Source: Stappia sp. (GTDB lineage Bacteria; Pseudomonadota; Alphaproteobacteria; Rhizobiales; Stappiaceae). Taken from it: a DNA stretch of 64,000 nt. Position numbers and translations under genes: made by a program. Under the pieces are notes generated by a model, which ran no database searches, was not told the DNA's origin, and saw nothing but the letters and a program-made list of their open reading frames with translations. Position 1 is the stretch's first letter. Each line of letters begins with the position of its first letter. This document shows, piece by piece, positions 27,179 to 37,428 of the stretch. The stretch lies in assembly GCF_040110915.1 (NCBI RefSeq), contig NZ_CP157793.1, forward strand, positions 186,001 through 250,000, written 5' to 3'.

Positions 27179-27805
27179 TCAGCACGGGCCGGCGCTGGCG
27201 TGCCACAGCGGACGGTACCCCGCCTGCAAGGCGGCGACGACCGCCGGCGGCGTCAGAAGCTCCACCAGCGTCTCGCATGCCGGTCGGGCGATTTGCGCCC
27301 CATAGCCGGCGAAGGACCAGGGGAGCAGACCGGTCTCGCGCACCGCCAGAGGGGTGTCGCCCATGCGGATCATGCTGCCCGGCGGGAGGTCCGACAGGGG
27401 ACGGCGCAGGGTGCGTTTGGTGCGACCTGTGCGCCGTTCGCGGTGCAGCAGTGCGTCCATCTCGCTGGCGCGCGGGGGCGTGGGCAGCGCGTGAGCGGTC
27501 TGCCACGCCGCCTGAAACCGCAGGGCGTCGGCCCGCCGGCACTCGAAGCAGGGGCGGTGGCCGTCGGCGAGCGCGGTCACCTCGTCGAGAAAGAACAATT
27601 CCGTATAGCCCGCCCCCATCACGTCGCGATGGCGCCTGCGAAAACACAGGGTGCAGGCGATCCAGCGGATCGAGCGCCACCCCTGCGACAGGAGCCGCCG
27701 CGTCGCGGGATCGTGCAGCCGCCCGCCGCGATTGCCCATGAGCGTGCCGCGATGGGGCGTGGCATGCAGGGCGCCATCCGGCGCGACGCGGTTTTGCAGC
27801 GGCAT
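27179..27805 (-). CDS. Conserved hypothetical protein with two Cys pairs
   Basis: A 208-residue protein of unknown function. Two CxxC pairs, CTLC near residue 51 and CFEC near residue 86 (HRPCFECRR), with nearby His, suggest a zinc-binding site; GYTELFFLDEVTALADGHRP lies between them. The start ATG at 27805 is 5 bases from the stop of the thioredoxin-like gene upstream, so the two are co-transcribed. It ends a few bases before the converging LysR gene's end. Confidence 0.65.
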   Translation of the reverse strand: MPLQNRVAPDGALHATPHRGTLMGNRGGRLHDPATRRLLSQGWRSIRWIACTLCFRRRHRDVMGAGYTELFFLDEVTALADGHRPCFECRRADALRFQAAWQTAHALPTPPRASEMDALLHRERRTGRTKRTLRRPLSDLPPGSMIRMGDTPLAVRETGLLPWSFAGYGAQIARPACETLVELLTPPAVVAALQAGYRPLWHASAGPC

Positions 27806-27810
27806 CCGGG

Positions 27811-28449
27811 TTATCCGAGCCGCCAGGCGTCCGGGTCCGTGCCTTGCTCGCGCAGCTGATTGACCCGGTCGTTGGCGTAGCGCTGGAAGCCTTGGGTTTC
27901 ATGCGCGCCGGAGCGCACCCATTCGAAGAAATGGTAGAAGTAGAAGGGCGGCAGATAGCCCTGGATGCGGGCGAGTTCGCCCTGGCGCCCGGGCTGGCCG
28001 ATCACCGTGTCGGCTTGCATCGGGAAGAACAGGATCGTCGGCGTGAAATTGACGAGCCAGCGGCGGCCGAGCGCGCGCTCCTCCATTGCCTCGCCGTCGA
28101 AATCCACGACCTCGCGGGCGCCGAACAGATCGAGCTGCAGGATCGCGAAATTCTCCTTCAGATAGGGCAGGTAATCCGCGCGCTGGAGATTGACTTCATG
28201 CGTCTTGCGGCAGAAGGGGCAGCCGGCCTGCTCGAACATCACGACGAAATGCTTGCCCGCGTCCTGCGCCTCGGCGATGTCGTCGGAGAGTTCCAGAAAG
28301 CTTTCGACGAACCAGTCCTGCTTGTAGAGCCCGTCGTCGCCAAGCGTCGCGGCCCGCGCGCGGGACGCACCTCCGCCACCCCCCGCTCCGACTGCCGCGA
28401 TGCCGCCGGCGGCCAGCAGGCCGCGCCCGAATGTCCTGCGCGTGATCAT
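27811..28449 (-). CDS. Tat-exported thioredoxin-fold protein (SoxW-like)
   Basis: A 212-residue protein from ATG 28449, chosen because GGGGAGG precedes it and because the N-terminus then reads MITRRTFGRG, a Tat signal; cleavage is probably after about residue 35. The thioredoxin-like domain has the redox pair in EQAGCPFCRKTH, then LQLDLFGAREVVDFDGE and a cis-Pro segment NFTPTILFF. Similar proteins keep periplasmic enzymes reduced, for example in sulfur oxidation. No sox genes are near. It precedes the CxxC hypothetical gene in an operon. Confidence 0.8.
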   Translation of the reverse strand: MITRRTFGRGLLAAGGIAAVGAGGGGGASRARAATLGDDGLYKQDWFVESFLELSDDIAEAQDAGKHFVVMFEQAGCPFCRKTHEVNLQRADYLPYLKENFAILQLDLFGAREVVDFDGEAMEERALGRRWLVNFTPTILFFPMQADTVIGQPGRQGELARIQGYLPPFYFYHFFEWVRSGAHETQGFQRYANDRVNQLREQGTDPDAWRLG

Positions 28450-28565
28450 CCTCGTCCTCCCCGACATATTCATTCACCAGAATGTATCAGGTCGGAGGGA
28501 GCCATGCACGCGTTCCGTGCAGGTGCGTGGGCACGCCGGTCGGGGGGATCGGTCGGGGGGATCGG

Positions 28566-29828
28566 TCAGGGGTCGTCGGGAAAGAGCGGCAGGGTTTCCG
28601 GCTCGTCCGCATCCGGCGCGGGGCTCTTGCGCCGGGCCGTCGTCGCGCCCGCTTCGTTGGCATTCGCCTCGATGGCCTCCGCGTCGGTGGCCTCCCGCTC
28701 ATCGGGATCCGCGTCCGGGAGAGCCGCGACCCCGTGCGCGCCGTCGAGGTCTGCCGCCGGCTCCGTCTCCGCCGCGCGCTCCTGCGCGTCGCGCTTCGCG
28801 GCGGCCGTGCGGGCCTGGGTGTCCAGGTGGACGATCAGCGCCTCGACCTCCTCCCAGAAGCCGTCGGGCACCTTGTCCCGCTGGCCCTGGCACATCAGCA
28901 CGGTGCGCGCGCGCTGCGCCGCGCCGGCGGCCGCGAGCGCCGTGCCGAGCGCATTGGCCGCGGCCTTGCCGGTGGGATCGAGTTCCCAGGCATAGCGCGC
29001 CTGCCGCAGGGCGCCGATGAGATCGCCGGCGCGCCGGTAGCAGGAGGACAATTGCACCGCGTGGTCGGGATTCTCCGGCTCGCGGGTCTGGGCGGCATCG
29101 AAGGCGGCCAGCGCCCCGGACAGATCGTCGCGCGCCAGCAGGATGCGGCCGAGCAGGGCCTGCAGGGACGCCGACTCGGGCTGAATGTGCGCGGCCTTGC
29201 GGGCGTAGTCTTCCGCGTCGTCGAGCCGGTTCTGCCGGAACAGCGTTTCGGCCAGCCCGGTGAGCGCCGGCCCGTAGGCCGGATCGATGCGCAGGGCCTG
29301 GCGGTATTGCGCGATCGCCGGCGCGACCCGGTTCAGCGCGGCCTGCGCATCGGCATCCAGCGTCAGCACGGCGGCCGACCCGGGGAGCAGCTCCTTCAGG
29401 CGCAGCGCGAAGGGGGCGGCTTCGTCCGGCCGTCCCAGACGCATCAGCACGGTGGCCAGGCCGTAGAGCGCGTTGCGGTTGTCCGGGGCGCGCTCGAGCA
29501 CGGCCAGAAAGGCATCGCGCGCCGGCTCGATGCGCTCCAGCAACAGCAGCGCGTTGCCCAGGTTGGCGCGGGCGGGAACGTGATCGGGGCAGGCGAAGGA
29601 CACCTGGCGCAGCAAGGTCACCGCCTCGTCCAGATCGCCGCGCCGCATCAGCGCCGTGCCGGCCCGGTACTTTGCCTCATGGGCCCGGTCGTCGCGCTGC
29701 ACCAGCTCCAGATAGACCCTGAGCGCGCCATCCGGATCGCCACTGGCCTCCTGCGCCGCCGCGTCGGCGAGCGCCTGGTCCATGTCCTTCTCGCCGGGAC
29801 GCACGAAGGTGGGGGGCTGTGAACTCAT
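28566..29828 (-). CDS. Tetratricopeptide repeat protein
   Basis: A 420-residue protein with about eight TPR units between residues 15 and 310; examples are ALRVYLELVQRDDRAHEAKY and ALAAFDAAQTREPENPDHAV. The last 100 residues are acidic and low-complexity (EPETLPLFPDDP). No signal peptide or catalytic domain; it is presumably a protein-interaction scaffold in the cytoplasm. It is transcribed away from guaA; the 297-base gap between them shows no feature I can name. Confidence 0.8.
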   Translation of the reverse strand: MSSQPPTFVRPGEKDMDQALADAAAQEASGDPDGALRVYLELVQRDDRAHEAKYRAGTALMRRGDLDEAVTLLRQVSFACPDHVPARANLGNALLLLERIEPARDAFLAVLERAPDNRNALYGLATVLMRLGRPDEAAPFALRLKELLPGSAAVLTLDADAQAALNRVAPAIAQYRQALRIDPAYGPALTGLAETLFRQNRLDDAEDYARKAAHIQPESASLQALLGRILLARDDLSGALAAFDAAQTREPENPDHAVQLSSCYRRAGDLIGALRQARYAWELDPTGKAAANALGTALAAAGAAQRARTVLMCQGQRDKVPDGFWEEVEALIVHLDTQARTAAAKRDAQERAAETEPAADLDGAHGVAALPDADPDEREATDAEAIEANANEAGATTARRKSPAPDADEPETLPLFPDDP

Positions 29829-30125
29829 GGACGATCTGTCCGCATGACGCGGCTCCCTTGAAAAACGCGCGCGCGAGTGTGGAGGATCCCCGCCCGCGTG
29901 GTTCCTGCGCGAAATCTTCGCGCCCGGCCCCCTTCGCGGCCGCGACTCGTGGCCGCGAACGCCTGCCGAGCCTACGGGTGCGGTGGCGGCGGGTCAAAGG
30001 ATGGCCCGCCGTGGCAGGCGGCGGGGGCGACGTTATCCGCAGTCTTCGCGCCAGATTGCGGCAGCCCGGCGACGGGCGCGCAGATTTCGGTTCAAAACCC
30101 GCGACGCTTTGGGTAGAAGCGGCGC

Positions 30126-31677
<1,552 letters not shown>

Positions 31678-31792
31678 GGCCCCGCGGGGCAGCCGCTAAC
31701 GGGCTGCGACATTCCGACCGGGACGGCCGACCGACTTTGGCCACAATCGCGTTGCGAGATCGCGACCGTCGCTCCCTGTGCCCAGGAAGGTC

Positions 31793-32233
31793 ATGCCCGC
31801 TTTGCCGCGCGCCATCGTCCGCCTCTCGATTGTCCTGACCGTTTTCGCGGCCGGGCTTGCCATGCTGGTCGGCACGGTCGCCGCGCACGGCGGCGCCGGC
31901 GTCCCGCAATCCGCAAGGGAGGGCGGCACGGTGCTGGCGGTTCAGGGTGCGCCCGGCGCGGCGCCAGCGTCCCGTCGCGGCGATGCTTCGCAGACCGCGC
32001 TCCGCCCTGCCGCCCCGCGCCAGACGGTCGGTCCGTCCCGGGACTGCACGACCACGGCTCCGTCGATTTTCGTCTCTCATTGCGGCGCGCCCGCGCTGCC
32101 GGTGAGCGCCGCAGAAGCAGCCTCCGCCATCTGCCACGGCTGCCGGCAGCCGCGCCCCTTGCGCGATCTCGCGCCGGGGCGGGCAACGTCCGTCGACCTG
32201 CCTCCGCCACGCGTCCGCTTCCAGAGCGTGTGA
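31793..32233 (+). CDS. Small Cys-containing secreted or membrane protein of the copper island
   Basis: A 146-residue protein; ATG 31793 follows AGGAAGG. A hydrophobic helix at about 8-30 (LSIVLTVFAAGLAMLVGTVAA) acts as signal peptide or anchor. The rest is low-complexity with four cysteines, including DC, HC and CHGC, and a His/Cys-containing region that could bind metal. No family recognised. It is the first gene before copC, on the same strand, and has a similar layout to the protein at 36161-36604 at the other end of the island. Confidence 0.5.
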   Translation: MPALPRAIVRLSIVLTVFAAGLAMLVGTVAAHGGAGVPQSAREGGTVLAVQGAPGAAPASRRGDASQTALRPAAPRQTVGPSRDCTTTAPSIFVSHCGAPALPVSAAEAASAICHGCRQPRPLRDLAPGRATSVDLPPPRVRFQSV

Positions 32234-32397
32234 GCTTGCCCGCGCCGTGGTTCGGCCGCGCGCGGGTCGATCCCCGACACCGTCGACGGCGCGTCACCCG
32301 GCGCCGGCCTGCCGACGCCCCGTTTGGGCGTGCGCACGGCTCTTGCGCGAGGTCTGTGCGAAAGGCGCCCGTCGCGGACACATCTGGAAGACATGCA

Positions 32398-32775
32398 ATG
32401 AAGACAATTGCGACTGTGGTGACTGCCGGCGTGATCGCCGGCCTGACGAACGGCCTGGCGGCGACGCCGGGTCTGGCGCACGCCGAAAAGAGCGGGACGG
32501 TGCCGCCCGACGGCGCCCGACTGGCGTCGGCGCCAGAACGCCTCGAGTTGCGCTTTTCCGATCCCGCCCGGCTGATGAAGGTGGACATCGTCCGCGAGCG
32601 CGGCGGCCGCAGCGACGACATCGGCGTTGCCATTCCCACCCGCGCGAAGATCGAGACCATCACCCTGACGCCCGATCTGGATGGCGCGGGCCTGTATCGC
32701 GTGCGCTGGCGGGCGCTCGGGGCGGATGGGCATGTGATGACCGGCGGCTTCTCCTTCTCCGTCGCGGGGGAGTGA
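32398..32775 (+). CDS. copC: Periplasmic copper-binding protein CopC
   Basis: A 125-residue CopC. Signal peptide about 1-28 ends LAHA, so a mature protein starting with His (HAEKSG) would supply the usual N-terminal copper ligand. Conserved CopC features are LASAPERLELRFSDPARL and the C-terminal GADGHVMTGGFSFSV, whose Asp-x-His is the remaining Cu(II) ligand set. Start ATG 32398 was chosen because upstream codons give no signal peptide. The CopD gene starts 3 bases after its stop. Confidence 0.88.
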   Translation: MKTIATVVTAGVIAGLTNGLAATPGLAHAEKSGTVPPDGARLASAPERLELRFSDPARLMKVDIVRERGGRSDDIGVAIPTRAKIETITLTPDLDGAGLYRVRWRALGADGHVMTGGFSFSVAGE

Positions 32776-32778
32776 GCC

Positions 32779-33660
32779 TTGACCGATCTGTTCGACACCT
32801 GGAGCTTGCTCGCGGCCGCGAGCAAGCTGGTTCTCTATGCCTCGAGTCTCGTTGCAGTGGGCTCGCTGCTGTTTGCCATCGCGATGCCGCGCGTTGGCGT
32901 CGCGGTGGCCGGCGCACTTCGCCGGCTGGCGATCGGCGCAACCCTGCTCGCGATCGCGGCCACCGTGGTCCGCGTGATGGTGCAGGGCGGGCGCATGCTG
33001 GACGAGTGGGCCGGCATGACGGACCCCGACATCCTCATGATCAGCCTGGACGGACCGCTCGGCGCCTCGACCGGCGTCCGCCTTGCCGGGCTCGGCCTCC
33101 TTCTGCTCGCCGCCCTGGTCCGCCCCTTGCGGGGTCCGGCGACGCTTGTCGGCGCGGTGCTTGTCGCCGGTTCCTTCGCCCTGACCGGCCATGCCACGCG
33201 GGCGCCGCAGTGGGCGCTCGGCGGGCTGGTGACGATCCACCTGCTGGCGCTCGCCTACTGGGTCGGGGCATTGGCCCCGCTCTACCGCCTGGCCGGCGCG
33301 TCAGACGACAGGCGCCGGGCAGCCGAGATTGCCGAGCGATTCGGGCGTCAGGCGAGTGTCGTCGTGCCCGTGCTGGTCCTGGCGGGGGCGGGCTTCGCCT
33401 ATGTGCTGCTCGGCGGTCTTGTTCCGCTCGTGACCGCGGGCTACGGACAGGTGCTGCTCGCCAAGCTCGGGCTGGTCGCGCTCGTTCTGGGCATCGCCGC
33501 GCTCAACAAGTGGCGCTTCGTGCCGGCGCTTGCGTCGGGCGGCGCCGAGGCCGGTTTCCGTTTCCGCCGGGCGCTCGCATTGGAAGCGCTCGCGTTTGTG
33601 GCCGTGTTCGCGATGACCGCGGTCATGACCACCTCCTTCACCGTTCCGGAGGCCGCATGA
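32779..33660 (+). CDS. copD: Copper import/resistance membrane protein CopD
   Basis: A 293-residue inner-membrane protein with about eight hydrophobic helices, matching the CopD family (GHATRAPQWALGGLVTIHLLALAYWVGALAPLYRL and the C-terminal LALEALAFVAVFAMTAVMTTSFTVP). It is thought to pass copper from CopC to the cytoplasm or to cuproprotein assembly. TTG start at 32779, coupled to the copC stop. Its stop overlaps the ATG of the multicopper oxidase gene. Confidence 0.88.
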   Translation: MTDLFDTWSLLAAASKLVLYASSLVAVGSLLFAIAMPRVGVAVAGALRRLAIGATLLAIAATVVRVMVQGGRMLDEWAGMTDPDILMISLDGPLGASTGVRLAGLGLLLLAALVRPLRGPATLVGAVLVAGSFALTGHATRAPQWALGGLVTIHLLALAYWVGALAPLYRLAGASDDRRRAAEIAERFGRQASVVVPVLVLAGAGFAYVLLGGLVPLVTAGYGQVLLAKLGLVALVLGIAALNKWRFVPALASGGAEAGFRFRRALALEALAFVAVFAMTAVMTTSFTVPEAA

Positions 33661-35084
33661 TGGCTTTGTCACGACGCGGATTTCTCGCGGGGGCGGGCAC
33701 GGCGCTGCTCGCCGCCCGGGCCCCCGGCCTCGCCCTGGCGCGCGATGCGCGGGCGACGGCCGGCGGGGTTATCGATCTTGTCGCGGGGCCGTCGCGCGCG
33801 CCCATCGGCGCGGCTGACGCGCTGCCGTCCAATCTGTGGACGTACAATGCCAGCGCGCCCGGTCCGGAGATTCGGGTCACCCGCGGCGCCCGGGTGCGCG
33901 TGCGCCTGACCAATCGGCTGGAAGAGCCGACCTCCGTGCATTGGCATGGCCTGCGCCTCGCCAATGCGATGGACGGGGTCGCCGGGCTGACACAGGCGCC
34001 GATCGCGCCGGGGGAGACCTTCGCCTACGACTTCGTCGCGCCCGATGCCGGAACCTATTGGTACCACGCCCACAACAAGAGCTGGAATCAGGTCGCGCGC
34101 GGGCTCTACGGAGCGCTGATCGTGGAGGAGGAGGTCCCGGCCTTCCCGCCGGAACGGGATCTGACGCTCATGCTCGACGACTGGGTGGTGGGCGACGACG
34201 GTCGGCTGGATCTCGCCAGCCTCGGGTCGCTGATGGACTGGAGCCATGCCGGGCGGCTCGGCAACCGCGTGACGGTCAACGGCCGGGTGGATCCGCTGTT
34301 GACGGTGCCGGCGGACATGCCCTGCCGGCTGCGGCTGATCAACGCCTCCAACGCGCGCATATTCGCGCTCGATCCGAACCGCTTCGACGCTCGTGTGCTT
34401 GCCTACGACGGGCAGGCGCTGCCCGAGCCGGTGCGGCTCGCCTATGCGCCGCTTCTTCTGGGGCCGGCGCAGCGCGTCGATCTTCTGGTGGTGCCCGAGG
34501 CGGGAACGCAGATCCCGCTGGAGGATGTGTCCGGCGCCGCTCCCCTTCCGCTCGCGCGCATCCGGGCGGGCGAGCCGCCGGACGCGCCGGCGGAGCGGGC
34601 GGGCGAGGTGCCTGTCGTGCGGCCGAACCCGCTTCCCGAGCCCGATCTCGCGAGCGCGCGCACGGTGCGCCTGCGCATGACCGGCGGCGCGATGCGCCCG
34701 ATCGGTCCGGTGACCTATCGCGGCGAGGAGATGCGCGGCGGCGACTTCCGCCGCACCCGTCAGGCCTGGGCCTTCAATGGCGTGGCGAACATGCCCGAAA
34801 CGCCGTTGTTCGCGGCCCGGCGCGGCGAAACCATCGTGCTGGAAACGGTGAACGAGACGGCCTTCATTCATGCCATGCATGTTCACGGGCATCATTTCCG
34901 GATCCTGCAGCGCTCCGGCAGTGACATCGACGAGGGACGCCCCTGGCGCGATACCTTCCTGATCGGCCCGGACCAGACGACCCGGATCGCCTTTGTCGCC
35001 GACAATCCGGGCAAGTGGCTCTACCACTGCCACATGCTCGAACATGCCGCCGCCGGCATGACCACATGGTTCGATGTCAGCTGA
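33657..35084 (+). CDS. Tat-exported multicopper oxidase
   Basis: A 475-residue multicopper oxidase, likely oxidising Cu(I) or phenolics in the periplasm. Tat signal SRRGFLAGAG at the N-terminus. Copper ligands are complete: HWHG near residue 97, HAH (YWYHAHNKS) near 139, HAMHVHGHHF near 405, and HCHMLEHAAAGM (T1 and trinuclear sites) near 460. ATG 33657 overlaps the copD stop, arguing for coupling; the open frame reaching much further upstream through copC/copD is a shadow. There is no long Met-rich insert; that role may be taken by the next gene's product. Confidence 0.9.
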   Translation: MMALSRRGFLAGAGTALLAARAPGLALARDARATAGGVIDLVAGPSRAPIGAADALPSNLWTYNASAPGPEIRVTRGARVRVRLTNRLEEPTSVHWHGLRLANAMDGVAGLTQAPIAPGETFAYDFVAPDAGTYWYHAHNKSWNQVARGLYGALIVEEEVPAFPPERDLTLMLDDWVVGDDGRLDLASLGSLMDWSHAGRLGNRVTVNGRVDPLLTVPADMPCRLRLINASNARIFALDPNRFDARVLAYDGQALPEPVRLAYAPLLLGPAQRVDLLVVPEAGTQIPLEDVSGAAPLPLARIRAGEPPDAPAERAGEVPVVRPNPLPEPDLASARTVRLRMTGGAMRPIGPVTYRGEEMRGGDFRRTRQAWAFNGVANMPETPLFAARRGETIVLETVNETAFIHAMHVHGHHFRILQRSGSDIDEGRPWRDTFLIGPDQTTRIAFVADNPGKWLYHCHMLEHAAAGMTTWFDVS

Positions 35085-35205
35085 CCGCGCCTCGGGGCGC
35101 TGCACACGGCCGGCGCCGGCCTGTAATTTCGAAAGCCTGAATGCGTCTGAAGAAGAGAGGAGCGGGGCGTTTCCCGCTTCCGGTTCGAAACGCATGAGGT
35201 AACCG

Positions 35206-35952
35206 ATGAAACGCAAATCGATGACCGCGCTCGCGCTGACTACGGCTCTTGCCCTCGCAATGGCGACGGCCGCGCCGGCTTGGGCCCAAAGCCCCGGCGG
35301 GAGCGGTCAATCGGACATGCCCGGAATGGGCATGATGGGCCAGGGCATGGGCTCCGGCATGATGGGCCAGGGCATGAATTCCGGCATGAGGAGTCAGGGT
35401 ATGCGCTCGGGAATGATGGGGCAGGGCATGATGCCCGCGATGCATCGGATGCACCGCGCCATGATGAGCGGCGGCATGATGGGCGCCGGAATGATGGGCC
35501 AGGGTGGCATGCAAGGAATGATGGGCCAGGGGGCCATGGGAGATATGATGGGCCAGGGGGGCATGATGGGCCAGGGAGCCATGGGAAGAATGATGGGCCG
35601 CATGTGGCTCGATGCCTTCGATGCCGATGACGACGGGACCCTCGGCGCCGAGGAACTGCGGAGCGGGCTTGCCGGTCAGCTCGAAACCTACGATGCCGAT
35701 GGAAACGGCACCCTGTCGCTCGACGAGTATGAAGCGCTGCATTCGGCGATGATCCGTGCACGCATGGTCGACCGTTTTCAGGCGCTGGACGCCGATGGCG
35801 ACGGCCGGGTCACCGGCGAGGAAATCGTCGCGCCGGCCAAGCGTCTGGAGCGCATGGAGAAGCGGCGCGCGGCCATGCGGGCCACGCAGGCGCAGCAGGG
35901 CCGGCCGGGCGCCATGATGCGGCAGGGCGACGCGACGACGGGCGACGACTGA
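35206..35952 (+). CDS. Secreted Met-rich, triple EF-hand protein
   Basis: A 248-residue protein with a signal peptide (1-27, ending PAWA). Residues 38-133 hold 34 methionines in GMMGQGM-type repeats, a pattern used to bind Cu(I) in periplasmic copper proteins. Three canonical EF-hand loops follow: 139-150, 163-174 and 195-206, each with D1, D3, D5, G6 and E12. The C-terminal tail is basic then acidic. It starts 121 bases after the multicopper oxidase gene and is transcribed the same way. The combination suggests a calcium-dependent copper chaperone or buffer; I know of no characterised case. Confidence 0.75.
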   Translation: MKRKSMTALALTTALALAMATAAPAWAQSPGGSGQSDMPGMGMMGQGMGSGMMGQGMNSGMRSQGMRSGMMGQGMMPAMHRMHRAMMSGGMMGAGMMGQGGMQGMMGQGAMGDMMGQGGMMGQGAMGRMMGRMWLDAFDADDDGTLGAEELRSGLAGQLETYDADGNGTLSLDEYEALHSAMIRARMVDRFQALDADGDGRVTGEEIVAPAKRLERMEKRRAAMRATQAQQGRPGAMMRQGDATTGDD

Positions 35953-36160
35953 CCGTCCGGGCCGCCCGGCCCGTGCTCCCCGGGTGCGCCGCCTCCGGCG
36001 GCGTGCGCGGGGTCATCACGATCCCGTGACCGTTCCGCCCGGATCCCGAAATCGACACAGAGTGTCGCCACGTTCCCGATATCGGGCCGCGGCGGGGCAG
36101 GAGACCGGACGTCGGTCGCCCCGTCGCCGCCCGGTCTGACAGGGATCGCACGGGGACGAA

Positions 36161-36604
36161 ATGGTGTCGCCAAGGACCTTGAAAACGTCCGGATGGGCGC
36201 AGGCGACGCGGCGCATCGGGTGGAGCCTCGCCCTGGCCGCGATGCTCGTGGTGGTGCTCGGCGGAGCGACGCGGCCCGCCGCCAGTCCCCCGATGATCGA
36301 TGCCGCAATCGCGGCGGATCACCCGGCGGTGTCCCGGTCGAACGCGCCGGCCGGCCGCTCTGCGCGGCACATTCTGGCGCGTGCGGCGCCATCCCCGGGC
36401 ACCGAGGGGCCCTTGCGCCCGGCCGCAACGGCCGATCGTTGCTGCCGCATCGTGGGGCCCTGCGTGGCGATCCTTCCGCCCCCGCCGCTCGCTCCGGTGA
36501 TCGGCCTGCGTGCCGAGCGTCCGGTGCGCCTTGCAGGGGCGCCCGGACCGCGGTCGCGCGCCTATTCCCATTTCCGACCGCCGCGTCTCCAGGCGGCAAG
36601 CTGA
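36161..36604 (+). CDS. Small hydrophobic-N-terminal protein upstream of the ECF sigma factor
   Basis: A 147-residue protein; ATG 36161 follows GGGGACG. A hydrophobic segment at about 20-38 (IGWSLALAAMLVVVLGGA) is a signal or anchor; the rest is Pro/Ala/Arg-rich with three cysteines in RCCRIVGPC. It could be a signal-transducing partner or just an exported copper-island protein. No family recognised. It lies 70 bases before the ECF sigma factor gene and mirrors the protein at 31793-32233 in size and layout. Confidence 0.45.
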   Translation: MVSPRTLKTSGWAQATRRIGWSLALAAMLVVVLGGATRPAASPPMIDAAIAADHPAVSRSNAPAGRSARHILARAAPSPGTEGPLRPAATADRCCRIVGPCVAILPPPPLAPVIGLRAERPVRLAGAPGPRSRAYSHFRPPRLQAAS

Positions 36605-36674
36605 TCGATCCGTGCCGACGCGGCGTGCGACCCGCCGTCGGCCCTGTGTCACGCTGATCCCTGGAGATCCGTCC

Positions 36675-37232
36675 ATGTCTGTATCCGTCCGCCCCTCCGG
36701 CGCGGCAAGAACGGCGCATCTGCGCCTGATCGAGAACCGAAGCCTCTACGTCCGATACCTGCGCTGGCGCCTGAGTCGGCCGGAAGACGTGGAGGACGCC
36801 TATCAGGATTTTTGTCTGAAGGTGCTGCGGCACCACGATGCGCCGGACGACGGCGCCCAGGCCGAGGCCTGGCTGCAGTGCGTTCTGCGCTCCACGCTGA
36901 TCGATCACTACCGCCGGCGGGCGAGCCGGCGGCGCGGCGAGGAGGCCTATGCGCGCGAACCGCGCGCGGACCGGGACGAGCCCGAGGCGGAGGCCGTCCC
37001 GCTGTGCCGGTGCGTGCCTCTGGCGCTTCAGCGGCTCAGGGACGATCACGCCGATCTCATCCGCCGCATCGATCTGGAGGAGGAGCCCCGCGCCGGGGTC
37101 GCCGCCGAGCAGGGCGTGACCCTCAACCATCTGGGAGTCCGTCTGCACAGGGCGCGCCGTGCCCTGAAGGCGCGCATCGCCGAGATCTGCGCGACCTGCG
37201 GCGACGGTCGCTTCGTGGAGTGCGATTGCTGA
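36675..37232 (+). CDS. ECF sigma factor with Cys-rich tail (CorE/ECF44-like)
   Basis: A 185-residue ECF sigma factor from ATG 36675. Sigma-2 region about 20-90 (DVEDAYQDFCLKVLRHH; WLQCVLRSTLIDHYRRR), sigma-4 about 115-170 (GVTLNHLGVRLHRARRALKARI). The linker holds Cys111-x-Cys113 and the C-terminus holds Cys172, Cys175, Cys183 and Cys185 (CATCGDGRFVECDC). A CxC linker motif plus a C-terminal Cys-rich domain is the hallmark of metal-sensing CorE-type (ECF44) sigma factors, which need no anti-sigma factor. None is encoded here. It probably turns on the copper genes upstream. Confidence 0.82.
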   Translation: MSVSVRPSGAARTAHLRLIENRSLYVRYLRWRLSRPEDVEDAYQDFCLKVLRHHDAPDDGAQAEAWLQCVLRSTLIDHYRRRASRRRGEEAYAREPRADRDEPEAEAVPLCRCVPLALQRLRDDHADLIRRIDLEEEPRAGVAAEQGVTLNHLGVRLHRARRALKARIAEICATCGDGRFVECDC

Positions 37233-37383
37233 CCGTCCGGCCGGCCCGTCGCGCGGCGGGTCGGCCGACGCCTCTCCCGCCGCACACAAGCCGTTCGGGC
37301 GAGGCCGACCGTCGCGCCGGCCGTTCTGGATCATTTCTCGTGAATGTCGAATCACGCAAAATACTCTATGTCTTTGTTTTTAC

Positions 37384-37427
37384 GCAATTTCGCGAGCGCA
37401 AAAGTCTCCAGCTTTTGCTGAAATTGC
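37384..37427. terminator. Bidirectional hairpin between ECF sigma and LuxR genes
   Basis: A two-part stem: GCAATTTC (37384-37391) with GAAATTGC (37420-37427), and inside it GCAAAAG (37398-37404) with CTTTTGC (37412-37418). It ends one base before the stop codon of the LuxR gene and lies 151 bases after the sigma gene, so it can end transcripts from both sides. Confidence 0.6.
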
Positions 37428-37428
37428 T

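Noticed and set aside
32247-33656. Upstream extension of the multicopper oxidase frame through copC and copD
   Set aside because: The Tat signal at 33657 marks the true start and the upstream part is a shadow of copC/copD in another frame.
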